Assembly: GCA_030427585.1 (NCBI GenBank)
Contig: JAUIBW010000006.1
Span: 124,001 to 188,000, forward strand
From: Bacteroidia bacterium
GTDB taxonomy: Bacteria > Bacteroidota > Bacteroidia > Flavobacteriales > Flavobacteriaceae
Reading direction: 5' to 3'
DNA: 64,000 nucleotides
Each line of letters begins with the position of its first letter. Within the stretch, counting starts at the first letter, position 1. Positions 16,809-26,200 of this stretch are shown one piece after another. Both the position numbers and the translations under genes were made by a program. The notes beneath the pieces were generated by a model. It saw only the letters and a program-made list of their open reading frames with translations. It was not told the DNA's origin and searched no databases.

Positions 16809-18140
16809 ATGAAACAAACAGTATTACAGAAAAGTAAAATAGTAATCGCATTTCTTTTCATTACAACATCTTTTTTTGGCCAATCTAATAATGAAATTAT
16901 TAAAGAAGTACAAAAATTATTAGAAGAAAACTATATCTTCTTAGATAAAGCAAAAGAAACCAATGCTCATTTGGATGCATTGATGAAAAAAGGTTTTTTT
17001 GATAATCGATCTCCCAAAGATTTTGCCAAAACACTCACCCAGGAATTACGAAAAATCACGAAAGACAAGCATCTACGTTTTTTATCTCCCAAACCACCAG
17101 AACAATTTAAAAAAGATGCAAAAGCTTCTTTTATAGAAAATTTATCCAGATATAGATCTCCTATGCTTAGAGGGTTTAAACTTATGAAATCTAATATTGG
17201 CTATATCGATCTTGCTTTTTTTGGTGGTTCTAAGGAACATTTAGCAAAAATAGACCAGGTAATGAATGATATGCTTGTTGCAGATGCTATCATTATCGAT
17301 ATGAGAAGAAATGGAGGAGGAAGCCCGACTACGGTAAATTATTTATCGAGTTACTTCTTTAATGAGAAGTTATTACTAAATACTATTTATTCTCGTGCCA
17401 ATGATCATACCGAAGAATTATGGGTGGTAGATGTAAAAGGAATTAAAAGACCTAAAGTACCTGTTTATATACTTACCAGTGATTATACATTTTCTGGTGC
17501 CGAAGATTTTTCATACACTATGCAAAGTAGAGGGAGGGCCACTATAGTAGGAGAAGTTACAGGAGGAGGAGCACACCCAACCAGAGGTTTTTCTTTACCA
17601 AATGGGTTTAGGATTGCTATACCTTTTGCAAGAACAATAAACCAGATTACCAAAACCAATTGGGAAGGTATAGGAGTACAACCAGATATAAAAATGCCTG
17701 CAGATGACGCTCTAGAAAAAGCAAAGGAATTGGCACTAACAAAAGCAGTGACATATAAAAATTTATTTTTTGGGCCTTTAGAAAAAGCTCTTACAACCAT
17801 AGAAAAAAGTAAAGCAACAAACCAAGAATCTAAGAATGTTATATACAAACAACTTGTTTTATTAACCCAAACAGGTATGATGAATGAAAGCGAGATCAAT
17901 GCAATGGGATATTATTATTTACAAAACAATAAACCAGAAACATCTGTAATTATTTTTGAATCTAATACTAAGTTATTTCCAAACTCTGCAAATGCCTGGG
18001 ATAGTCTTGCAGAAAGTTATTTGGGACTAGAAAACAAAGAAAAAGCAATCGAATATTATGAGAGAGCAATTGAAATGGATCCTAAAGGAGAAGTAGGAGA
18101 AAACGCAAAAGAAATGCTAAAAAGAATTAGGTCACAATAA
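16809..18140 (+). CDS. Exported S41 family peptidase with C-terminal TPR
   Basis: 443 residues with a signal peptide ending SFFGQ. The S41 (C-terminal processing/IRBP-like) core runs from about 125 to 310: IDMRRNGGG (163-171), then the nucleophile region TSDYTFSGAEDF with S229, and VGEVTGGGA. No PDZ domain is apparent, as in the retinoid-binding-protein-like subgroup. Residues 380-440 carry a tetratricopeptide pair (NAWDSLAESYLGLENKEKAI). Probably a periplasmic peptidase. It is closed by a strong terminator. Confidence 0.9.
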   Translation: MKQTVLQKSKIVIAFLFITTSFFGQSNNEIIKEVQKLLEENYIFLDKAKETNAHLDALMKKGFFDNRSPKDFAKTLTQELRKITKDKHLRFLSPKPPEQFKKDAKASFIENLSRYRSPMLRGFKLMKSNIGYIDLAFFGGSKEHLAKIDQVMNDMLVADAIIIDMRRNGGGSPTTVNYLSSYFFNEKLLLNTIYSRANDHTEELWVVDVKGIKRPKVPVYILTSDYTFSGAEDFSYTMQSRGRATIVGEVTGGGAHPTRGFSLPNGFRIAIPFARTINQITKTNWEGIGVQPDIKMPADDALEKAKELALTKAVTYKNLFFGPLEKALTTIEKSKATNQESKNVIYKQLVLLTQTGMMNESEINAMGYYYLQNNKPETSVIIFESNTKLFPNSANAWDSLAESYLGLENKEKAIEYYERAIEMDPKGEVGENAKEMLKRIRSQ

Positions 18141-18187
18141 CATGATATAAAATAACTCATATGTGATTATTATATATATCATATATA

Positions 18188-18240
18188 AAATACCAACTAA
18201 GTTCTATAATAGTAGAACTTAGTTGGTATTTTATTTTATA
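18188..18240. terminator. Intrinsic terminator with perfect 19-bp stem
   Basis: The arms 18188-18206 and 18213-18231 are perfect reverse complements (core CTAAGTTCTA/TAGAACTTAG) around a 6-base loop, with T-rich sequence after it. It ends the S41 peptidase transcript and, read on the minus strand, the small HTH gene. Confidence 0.92.
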
Positions 18241-18309
18241 CCCAAACCCTATATCGTATCCAATACTTAAAGTATGAATTCACCAAAATAGAAGAGAAGA
18301 AAAATGCAA

Positions 18310-18519
18310 TTATTTCTCTTTATAATCAATAATATCTTTTATTTCTACTCCCATATAATCGGCAATTTTCTTTAGCCGCTCAAAATCTTTTACCAGATCT
18401 TTTCGCTTAACCACATAATCTCCTGCCTGTGGACTAACTCCTAAAGCTTTAGATATACCGTATACCGTTTTGGCTCCTTTACTTTTTTTAAGGAGCCTTT
18501 TTAATTTTTTATTAACCAT
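18310..18519 (-). CDS. Small helix-turn-helix protein, probable autoregulator
   Basis: 69 residues from ATG 18519. The sequence is basic at the N-terminus (MVNKKLKRLLKKSKG) and contains an XRE/Cro-like helix-turn-helix (GISKALGVSPQAGDYVV) followed by a helix and an acidic tail. An earlier in-frame ATG at 18531 overlaps a -7 promoter element (TATGTTTG, 18525-18532 on the minus strand), which argues for 18519 and a leaderless or nearly leaderless mRNA. Its -33 element lies in a perfect palindrome, suggesting self-repression. The divergent exported protein at 18635 shares the half-site. Confidence 0.65.
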   Translation of the reverse strand: MVNKKLKRLLKKSKGAKTVYGISKALGVSPQAGDYVVKRKDLVKDFERLKKIADYMGVEIKDIIDYKEK

Positions 18520-18540
18520 AATGACAAACATACATATAAA

Positions 18541-18556
18541 ATTTGATTAATCAAAT
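18541..18556. promoter_or_regulatory. Palindromic operator and -33 region of divergent promoters
   Basis: ATTTGATTAATCAAAT is a perfect 16-bp palindrome. On the minus strand its TTG sits 19 bp before TATGTTTG, a good Bacteroidota promoter for the small HTH gene. A half-site ATTTGATTA recurs at 18576-18584 on the plus strand. Confidence 0.6.
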
Positions 18557-18577
18557 AAATTTTTATTAAAAAAATAT

Positions 18578-18607
18578 TTGATTATTAAAAAAATATATGT
18601 ATATTCG
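18578..18607 (+). promoter_or_regulatory. Candidate promoter of the small exported protein
   Basis: TTG at 18578-18580, a 19-bp spacer and TATATTCG at 18600-18607 match the TTG-N19-TAnnTTTG plan with one mismatch. The -33 element lies in the half-operator ATTTGATTA, mirroring the promoter on the other strand. The leader to ATG 18635 is about 20 bases. Confidence 0.5.
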
Positions 18608-18634
18608 TTGCATACAAATTCAAATCATCGAACT

Positions 18635-18985
18635 ATGAAACTTTTATTTGCAACAGTACTATTTTGCGTATCTATAGGAAATGCAACCCCTGATAAAACA
18701 GAGCCTACTACTGATAAAAAAGAAAAAACAGAAAGTAAGAAAGATGTTGAAGAGAAGACATCAAAAAATAAAAATGTTCATTCTGTGAAAAAATGGAAAA
18801 TGACGATTGAATATGTTAATGGAAATACAATATCAAAGACAATTGTTGTGAGTAAAAACTCACGTCTAAGTGCATTACAAACTGCTTTTGAAGAAGCAGA
18901 TAAGTATCTAAAGAATATAAAAAATGTAAAAGAATACAGTATCTCTCCTATAACGAGTTCTTATGTGCTCTTAGCTGGTGATTAA
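18635..18985 (+). CDS. Small exported protein of unknown function
   Basis: 116 residues from ATG 18635, chosen because it begins a signal peptide (MKLLFATVLFCVSIGNA); an upstream in-frame TTG at 18578 coincides with a promoter element. After the signal comes a Lys/Glu/Thr-rich linker (about residues 18-50) and a folded domain of about 65 residues (WKMTIEYVNGNTISKTIVV ... YSISPITSSYVLLAGD). I do not recognise the family. The divergent HTH gene and shared operator suggest joint control. A terminator follows. Confidence 0.7.
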   Translation: MKLLFATVLFCVSIGNATPDKTEPTTDKKEKTESKKDVEEKTSKNKNVHSVKKWKMTIEYVNGNTISKTIVVSKNSRLSALQTAFEEADKYLKNIKNVKEYSISPITSSYVLLAGD

Positions 18986-19023
18986 GAATTAATCAATAAC
19001 CCCTGAACTTACCTATATTGATA

Positions 19024-19054
19024 AAAAAGAAGCCGCATTGTGTGGCTTTTTTTT
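19024..19054 (+). terminator. Intrinsic terminator
   Basis: AGCCGCA/TGTGGCT stem (one G-U pair) with a TTG loop, flanked by an A-run before and eight T after. It ends the small exported protein gene. Confidence 0.85.
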
Positions 19055-19128
19055 ATAAACACAATAGTATTTCTTATATAAGCAACACATAGCAAGGTTT
19101 TTAATACTCTAGTGATTTAATGTGTAAC

Positions 19129-19136
19129 TATTTTTG
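19129..19136 (+). promoter_or_regulatory. Candidate -7 promoter element of the VTT gene
   Basis: TATTTTTG fits TAnnTTTG and lies 30 bp before the ATG at 19167. No clear -33 TTG is present. Confidence 0.3.
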
Positions 19137-19166
19137 AACATATTCGTCATATTTTAAACGACCAAA

Positions 19167-19727
19167 ATGTCATCAAAACTTCAACACATAATAAAGTACA
19201 CCTGGGTAGGTCTTGTTGCCTTATGTTTGTTGATATATTTTATTTATCCAGCTCTGTTTACAAAAGAAAAAATCGCTTCTTTTGTAGGGCAGTTTCACAA
19301 ATACGCTTGGATGACTTATTTTTTAGTACACGTTGTAAGAGGTTTCATTTTGTTACCTAGTACACCTCTAATTTTTGCTGGGGTGTTATTATTTCCTAAT
19401 AATTTAGTTTGGGTACTTATTATTTCTTTACTAGGGATTCTTGCATCATCACTACTAATCTACTTTTTTTCGAATATATTAGGTTTTTCTAAGGTATTTG
19501 AGAAAAATAACACCAAATTCAATTTTATAAAAAATAGGTTATTAAGTAAAAATGGTTATCTGTATATTATTCTATGGTCTTTTTTACCAATAGTACCTAC
19601 AGATTTAATTTGTTACTTATCGGGCGCTATTAAAATCAAAATTCCTGTATTTATGGCTTCTATTTTATTAGGAGAATTGGTCTTATGTTCAATTTATATC
19701 TTTGGAAGCACGTTCATCATCAATTAA
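19167..19727 (+). CDS. VTT domain (TVP38/TMEM64, DedA-like) membrane protein
   Basis: 186-residue inner-membrane protein with five or six hydrophobic segments. The VTT signature is visible as PSTPLIFAGVLLFPN (about 68-82) and the second re-entrant segment as FLPIVPTDLICYLSGA (about 138-153). Proteins of this superfamily are linked to phospholipid flipping and envelope homeostasis. The downstream methyltransferase starts 23 bp after the stop and resembles phospholipid N-methyltransferases, so the two may act on the same lipids; that link is inference. Confidence 0.88.
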   Translation: MSSKLQHIIKYTWVGLVALCLLIYFIYPALFTKEKIASFVGQFHKYAWMTYFLVHVVRGFILLPSTPLIFAGVLLFPNNLVWVLIISLLGILASSLLIYFFSNILGFSKVFEKNNTKFNFIKNRLLSKNGYLYIILWSFLPIVPTDLICYLSGAIKIKIPVFMASILLGELVLCSIYIFGSTFIIN

Positions 19728-19750
19728 AAATCAATCATAATCAAAAAATC

Positions 19751-20290
19751 ATGTCAAACTTTTTCACAATTACTGCTTTAAAAAACCTAAAACAAACAGG
19801 AAGTTTATTTCGAAGTTCTAAAACATTAGCAAATAAACTTATTGAACCTTTGGATAGAAATAAAGATTTGGTAGTGATTGAGTTAGGTGCTGGAGATGGA
19901 ATTATTACAAAGCAAATTTTAAATAAAATAGGAATGAATTCTTATTTACATTCCTTTGAAATAAACCTTTCCTTTGTGCCTATATTAAAAACTATAAATG
20001 ATGAACGCTTAACCATACATAACACATGTGTGTCAAATTTGGCTACTATTTTTTCTGAAAACAAAGTGGATTTTGTAATCTCTTGTTTGCCTTTGGCTAA
20101 TATTGAACACGCATTTAAAAAGCAATTAATTGAAGATGTAAAATTTATACTTAAAGATAGCGGAAGTCTTATTCAATATCAATATTCTAAAAAAGATTTA
20201 GAATTCTTAAAAAACAATTTTACAGATACTAGCACAACACTTTGTATTAAAAACATTCCGCCAGCGTTTATTTATAATTGCAAAAACTAA
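19751..20290 (+). CDS. Class I SAM methyltransferase, PmtA/KsgA-like
   Basis: 179 residues from ATG 19751; an upstream frame overlapping the VTT gene is open but the ATG matches the family start. Motif I is VIELGAGDGIITKQIL (about 43-58), the acidic strand end is SFEIN, and the catalytic-region motif is FVISCLPLANI near residue 117. The layout is that of the rRNA adenine dimethylase-like group, which includes phosphatidylethanolamine N-methyltransferases (PmtA). Pairing with a VTT lipid-type protein favours a lipid substrate, but this is not proven. Confidence 0.78.
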   Translation: MSNFFTITALKNLKQTGSLFRSSKTLANKLIEPLDRNKDLVVIELGAGDGIITKQILNKIGMNSYLHSFEINLSFVPILKTINDERLTIHNTCVSNLATIFSENKVDFVISCLPLANIEHAFKKQLIEDVKFILKDSGSLIQYQYSKKDLEFLKNNFTDTSTTLCIKNIPPAFIYNCKN

Positions 20291-20305
20291 ATACCATTAG
20301 TTTTT

Positions 20306-20326
20306 TAGTGTAATGCATATACACTA
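20306..20326. terminator. Weak hairpin between convergent genes
   Basis: TAGTGTA/TACACTA, a perfect 7-bp stem with 7-base loop, between the methyltransferase and the module 2 response regulator. No convincing T-run follows on the plus strand, so its terminator role is uncertain. Confidence 0.35.
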
Positions 20327-20355
20327 TAATTCTATTTCAGAAAAACAATACATTT

Positions 20356-21066
20356 CTAACTATTAGAGCTATAGAGCTTATAAATACTACTTTTATATGT
20401 CTGACCTATAGGGATTTTGTGTGTATCGACCAAAATTCTATTTCCTTCGATAGTTTTTATTTTATCGATAGCAACAATAAAAGATTTATGAACCCGTATA
20501 AAATTGTCTTTTAACAAAAGTTTTTCTAAAGACGATATTTTTTCGTGACTCACAATTATATCATCATTAAGATAGAGTTTGGTGTAATTTCCATAAGCTT
20601 CAATAAACAAAATTGTTTCTGTGGCAATTTGGTGATATTTTTTATCTCCTTTAATAAAAAATCGAGTTGGTTTAGAAACTATTGAAGAGGTGGTTACTGC
20701 TGATTTATTTTTTGTAGCCGTATTAACAGCTTTGTTGATTGATTTTACAAACCTCTCAAAAGAAAATGGTTTTAATAAGTAATCTGTAATATCTAGTTCA
20801 TACCCCTCGATGGCAAACTCTTTATATGCTGTAGTAACAATAATCTTAGGAGGGTTAGATAGTGTTTTTAAGAATTCGAAACCCGATAATTTTGGCATAT
20901 TCACATCTAAAAACATAAGATCTACTTGTTCTTTATTAAGCATTTGCATAGCCTCGAAAGCATTATAACAGTTACCTACTTTTTCTAGATGTGGTAGATT
21001 ATCACAATATCCTTCGATAATACGATGTGCAATTGGTTCGTCGTCTATAATAATATATCGTATCAT
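20356..21066 (-). CDS. LytTR-family response regulator (module 2)
   Basis: 236 residues: receiver domain with D8/D9 and phospho-acceptor D54 in LMFLDVNMPKLSGFEF, then a LytTR domain from about 132 (FFIKGDKKYHQI, FIEAYGNYTKLYL, FIRVHKSFIVAIDKI, IPIGQTYKSS). It overlaps the kinase gene by 4 bp (ATGA), so the two are translationally coupled. Very similar in plan to the regulators at 15081 and 46855. The divergent ABC/peptidase genes are the expected target. Confidence 0.94.
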   Translation of the reverse strand: MIRYIIIDDEPIAHRIIEGYCDNLPHLEKVGNCYNAFEAMQMLNKEQVDLMFLDVNMPKLSGFEFLKTLSNPPKIIVTTAYKEFAIEGYELDITDYLLKPFSFERFVKSINKAVNTATKNKSAVTTSSIVSKPTRFFIKGDKKYHQIATETILFIEAYGNYTKLYLNDDIIVSHEKISSLEKLLLKDNFIRVHKSFIVAIDKIKTIEGNRILVDTHKIPIGQTYKSSIYKLYSSNS

Positions 21067-22190
21067 TGTGTCTCGATCTCTAATGTTGTTTTGTAAACAG
21101 TTTTGCCTTTTTCGATAAATAGTTTATGCTTCTTTGGATAAATAAGTTTTAATCTGTCTTCTAAATTATCCAACCCAATCCCATGTTGGTCATTTTCTTT
21201 TGGTTCTTCATAATTATTCTCAATACAAAATATAATAGTATTGTCTTTAGTTGTTAAAGTAATATGAATATATGCATCTTTTGTTAGCCGTTCTACACCA
21301 TGCTTAAACGCATTTTCTAACAAAATGATAAACAACAATGGTGCAACCTTATCATTTTCATCATACGTATAATCAAATGTGATAACCACTTTTTTTTGAT
21401 ACCGTATCTTATGCAACTCTATGTAGTTTTCTAAATATTTGATCTCATCTTTTAATGATACAACATCTTGTTTCCCTTCATAAATAGTATATCGCATCAT
21501 ATCAGATAGTTTTAGAACTACTTCTGGTGCACTATCAGATTTTTCGACTGTTAAGCCATATAAATTATTTAATGTATTAAAAAAGAAATGTGGATTTACC
21601 TGGCTTTTTAATAAAGCCAACTCGGCTTTTCCTTTTTCTGTTTTTAATGTCCTTAACCATTTCCATTGTTCAAATAACCAAAGCATAATTAGAATGGGTA
21701 TGGGTAAAGTAAGAATAATAAATGCAATATCCTTTTCATCGTTTAGATAAGTATCCAGGTTTTTAGAAAATAAACGAACATAAAAGAAATAAGATATTAC
21801 AACTGTATAGGTTACTAAAATGAACAGCTTATATTTTTTGAAAAATGAAGAAAATAGCACATAAAAAATACCTAACCAAAACAATGTAATTAGAAATATA
21901 ACGATAGGGTTATCAGGAATTTTCCAATAACTATCTACTGTAACAGCTACTATGAGTAAAAGTATTAGCCCAAGTATTTTGTATACTACAATTTTATTTT
22001 TTTTGAAATACTTGAATTTATAAATAGGAAGAGAGGCAACGAGCCACCAAAATGTGAAAATAACAATAACCTCTATGTATTCATCTTCAGGAATTTTTAT
22101 AAACCCTATATATTCTAGATATAGTATGGTAAAAAATACCACAAAAAAACCAATTACAAAAGCTTTATATTTTTTCAGAAATGTAACCAT
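21063..22190 (-). CDS. LytS-type sensor histidine kinase (module 2)
   Basis: 375 residues from ATG 22190; an upstream in-frame TTG at 22259 would add a non-typical N-terminus. Six hydrophobic segments occupy about residues 7-180, followed by the His_kinase domain with the acceptor His in SQVNPHFFFNTLNNLYG and an ATPase region with LLENAFKHG and GIGLDNLEDRL. No extra sensor domain is seen. Divergent from the ATPase gene of module 2 across 211 bp. Confidence 0.92.
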   Translation of the reverse strand: MVTFLKKYKAFVIGFFVVFFTILYLEYIGFIKIPEDEYIEVIVIFTFWWLVASLPIYKFKYFKKNKIVVYKILGLILLLIVAVTVDSYWKIPDNPIVIFLITLFWLGIFYVLFSSFFKKYKLFILVTYTVVISYFFYVRLFSKNLDTYLNDEKDIAFIILTLPIPILIMLWLFEQWKWLRTLKTEKGKAELALLKSQVNPHFFFNTLNNLYGLTVEKSDSAPEVVLKLSDMMRYTIYEGKQDVVSLKDEIKYLENYIELHKIRYQKKVVITFDYTYDENDKVAPLLFIILLENAFKHGVERLTKDAYIHITLTTKDNTIIFCIENNYEEPKENDQHGIGLDNLEDRLKLIYPKKHKLFIEKGKTVYKTTLEIETQ

Positions 22191-22401
22191 ATTCACAAAA
22201 ATACAGATGTTATATTGCCTCGACAATAAATTTGATGAATGATACTTTTTTTTGCACAAACTCTTTCCTTTTTTACATCAACTTTACTTTGTAGCGATTA
22301 CATATGTTTGTATCGACTTTTTTAGTGTGGTGGTCATAAAAGTTGGTTAGTGATCTCATTTTCGAATAGGTTCGTATTAGAAATTATTAATTAATCAAAC
22401 T

Positions 22402-23289
22402 ATGAACAGGTTACATATTCAAAATTTATCAAAAACATACCCTAACGGAGTAAGGGCTTTGGATAATATCTCTCTTACGATTACCAATGGAATGTTTGGC
22501 CTATTAGGTCCCAATGGTGCAGGAAAATCATCTTTAATGAGAACAATTGCTTCATTACAGGAACCTACATCGGGTACAATACTATTTAATGACAAAGATA
22601 TTGTGAATACCCCCCAGGACATTAGAAATCATTTGGGATATTTACCTCAAGAGTTTGGGGTATATCCCAAAATATCAGCAATTCGATTATTAGATCATAT
22701 AGCTATACTAAAAGGCATACTGAACAGTAAGGAACGTAAAGAACAAATAGAAGCACTATTACAACAAACAAACTTATACCAACATCGTAAAAAAGCTGTA
22801 CATACATTTTCTGGAGGTATGCGGCAGCGGTTTGGAGTAGCTCAGGCACTATTGGGTAATCCACAGCTCATTATTGTAGACGAGCCAACTGCAGGATTAG
22901 ATCCCAAGGAACGTAACCGATTTTTGGACTTATTAAGCGAAATAGGAGAGAACGTGATTGTTATTCTATCTACCCATATTGTAGAGGATGTTCATGATTT
23001 ATGTACAAATATGGCTATTATGGGAGAAGGAAAAATTATAAAACAAGGCAATCCCATAGCACTTACCAAGGTATTGGCCGGAAATGTTTGGATAAAAACC
23101 ATAGCAAAAGAAGAACTTCAATTCTATAAAGAGCAGTTTAATGTAATTTCTACACGACTAGTTTCAGGAAAAACACAGATTCAAGTTTTTGCCGAGACCA
23201 TTCCCGAAAATGGATTTAAAAGTATGCAACCAGATCTGGAAAGCGTGTATTTTTCTACATTATTTAGTTATCAACCTATAAACAAATAA
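22402..23289 (+). CDS. ABC transporter ATP-binding protein (module 2)
   Basis: 295-residue ABC-2 ATPase. Walker A GPNGAGKSS (36-44), Q-loop in YLPQEFGVYP, signature FSGGMRQR, Walker B LIIVDEP, switch His in LSTHIVED. Close relative of the ATPase at 48846: the stretch around GMFGLLGPNGAGKSSLMRT is nearly identical. It is followed after 3 bp by the fused permease/peptidase. Confidence 0.94.
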   Translation: MNRLHIQNLSKTYPNGVRALDNISLTITNGMFGLLGPNGAGKSSLMRTIASLQEPTSGTILFNDKDIVNTPQDIRNHLGYLPQEFGVYPKISAIRLLDHIAILKGILNSKERKEQIEALLQQTNLYQHRKKAVHTFSGGMRQRFGVAQALLGNPQLIIVDEPTAGLDPKERNRFLDLLSEIGENVIVILSTHIVEDVHDLCTNMAIMGEGKIIKQGNPIALTKVLAGNVWIKTIAKEELQFYKEQFNVISTRLVSGKTQIQVFAETIPENGFKSMQPDLESVYFSTLFSYQPINK

Positions 23290-23292
23290 GTT

Positions 23293-26200
23293 ATGATACG
23301 TTCTTTATTACGTTTTGAAACCAGTTACCAACTCAAGCAAAAAGCATTTATCGGCTTTATCATTATTTTCCTTGCCTTTGGATTTATGCTGGGAAGTCAA
23401 GGGTTTGCAATGGCTAAAGTAGATTTTAATTCTGCATATCAGATTAGTTATAACATAGCCATATTATCACTGGGGTGTATGTTTGCTATAATGTTTTTTG
23501 CCATTAGTGGAATGTTAAGAGATAAGCAATACCAAATGGAAGCCATAATCTATAGTACACCCATAAAAAAATTACACTTTTTTCTTAGTCGATTTCTTGG
23601 CGTATTTGTATTTAGTTTACTTGTCTTTTCTATGACTCTGATCGGTTTTGCTTTAGGGACATTTATGCCCGGATTAGATTCAGAACGTTTAACCTCTTTT
23701 CATTTAAGTTATTATGTGTGGACATGGTTACTCATAGTTTTACCTAATGTTTTTATTTGTACTGCATTTGTTTTTTCGGCAAGTGCATTTACCAAAAATA
23801 ACATTGCTACATATAGTAGTGCAATTACAATATATGCACTGTATTGGATTTGTTCTATCTTTTTCAATTCCCCCTTGTTAGCCAATGCAACACCAGCTTC
23901 TCCAGAAAATTTGGTTATAGCGGCATTAGCAGATCCGTTTGGGCTTTCAGCTTTTTTTGAACAAACTCAATACTGGACTCCTTTTGAAAAAAACACAAGA
24001 TTACTGTCTTTTTCAGGTAATTTTCTGTGGAACAGAGCACTCTGGATTTCGATATCATTGCTACTCCTAAAAATGACATACACCTATTTTTCATTTAAAA
24101 AATTAAAACAAAAGAGTAAAAAGACAACACCTATTGAAGAAAAAGAAATAGTAAAGAAAGCATACCAATCTACCAATACTATAACAACAACTATAAAAGC
24201 ACATCTGGAAGGCTTTAAATCTTTATTGAGAATTGAACTTACTAATGTATTTAAGAGTTTACCGTTCATAGCTATTATATTAATTTGGATCATTATTCTT
24301 GTTACCGAAATGTATACAAGGGTTAATCAAGGAGGAGCATATAATGATAGTTTATATCCAACAACAGATTTACTCATTTGGCTAATTAAAGATCCATTAC
24401 CGTTTTTAGGGTTATTGTTAATTGTGTTTTATAGCGGAGAATTAGTTTGGCACGAACGTAGCTTGCAGTTTAATGGTATAATTGATGCTACACCAGCATC
24501 GAATATGGTATTCTTTTTATCAAAAGCCATAACACTTATCCTATTACCCGTTATATTGATCATAATAAGTATTCTTATTGGTATTGGGATCCAAATTACA
24601 AAAGGCTATTATATTTTTGAAATTGGGCAATACCTCTCTATGTTTTATTATTTAGGAATAAGTTTTCTCTTTTACATTTTATTAGCCCTGTTTATCCAAA
24701 GTTTATCACCTAATAAATATGTAGGTATGGCAATTATAGGATTGATTATTATCTTTTTTGGTAGTTCTCTGGCTTCATTTATAGGAATTGAACATCCATT
24801 ACTAAGAATAGGGAGTTTACCTGCTACAAAATACACAAACATGACAGGGTATGGGGATTATTCAAAACCTTTCCATCATTATGCTGTTTATTGGACTGCA
24901 TTGGGTGTAGTACTCACAGTATTATCTTTTAAATTATGGCAACGAGGTACAATACATAAGTTTGCTTTCAGGTTAAAACAACTTCGATTTCATTGGAAAA
25001 AATGGGAACATGCCACACTTGTATTTTTTGGAATACTTTTTATGATCTCAGGAGCAATTATTTATTACAATAAAAATGTGGTAAATGAGTATGTTACAGC
25101 AAGTGATATCTTAGATTTTTATGAAGCATATGAGAAAAAATATAAGAAATATGATGTCCCCAGGCAACTAGTTCCGGTAGCAATAAAAACTAAAATGGAT
25201 ATATATCCAGATAAGAATTTTTATACTATTAAAGCCGATTATATTCTCGAAAATAGAGGAAAAAATAGTTTGCGAGAAATCTTTATTTCAGAGAGGATTC
25301 CGGTTACCAACATGTCTATAGAAAATGCAATATTAGAAAAACATGACAGTGTTTATAATATTCGAATTTTTAAATTTGAAGAACCTCTGGTTCCGGGAGC
25401 ACAGGTAAAATATACATATGAACTTACGTATAACAAAAAAGGGTTTGAAACCAGTACATCATTGGTTAATAACGGGTCATTTATACAGCATAGTAATTTT
25501 GAACCAATTTTAGGGTACACTACGAGTTTTGAAATCACAGATTCGTTTGAAAGGGAAAAACGTGGATTACCAAAACAAATAGAAGATAAAAACAATGCTA
25601 GCCATTTTAATGCTGTCGATGTATCCTATATTAAATTACCATATGAAACTATTGTATCCACACAAAAAGATCAAACCGCTATAGCAACAGGAGAATTAAT
25701 AAAAACCTGGCAAGAAAACGATAGAAACTTTTACCATTATAAATCGTCTCATGATATTATTCCTTTTTTAGCTTACTATTCGGGATCCTATGAGATCGAG
25801 AAAGAAAACTATAAGGGAGTAGAAATCGAACAATATTATCACCCGGGGCATCATTATAATATCCATACTATTTCTAAGAGTACCAGGCAAACGTTGGACT
25901 ATTGCCAAAAGCATTTTACAGATTATAAGTTTGACCATATTCGAATTGCAGAAATACCAGGGCATTGGCAATTTGGTGGACAAGCACAACCAGGAACTAT
26001 TGCTATGGTAGAGAATCGGTTATATTTAACCGACAATCGTAATACCGATAATTTTGACCTTGTAGTCAAACGAACTATTCATGAAGTTGCGCACCAATGG
26101 TGGGGACATATGCTTACTCCTAAAAATGTAGATGGAGGAGGGTTAATTACAGAGGGACTAACCAAATATACCGAAGCAGTAATTATGGAAAAATACTATG

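Noticed and set aside
22191..22401. Search for the 21-bp ATCAAT direct repeat in the module 2 divergent region
   Set aside because: No pair with matching core and spacing was found; only an imperfect dyad around CATATG (about 22293-22318), too weak to call.
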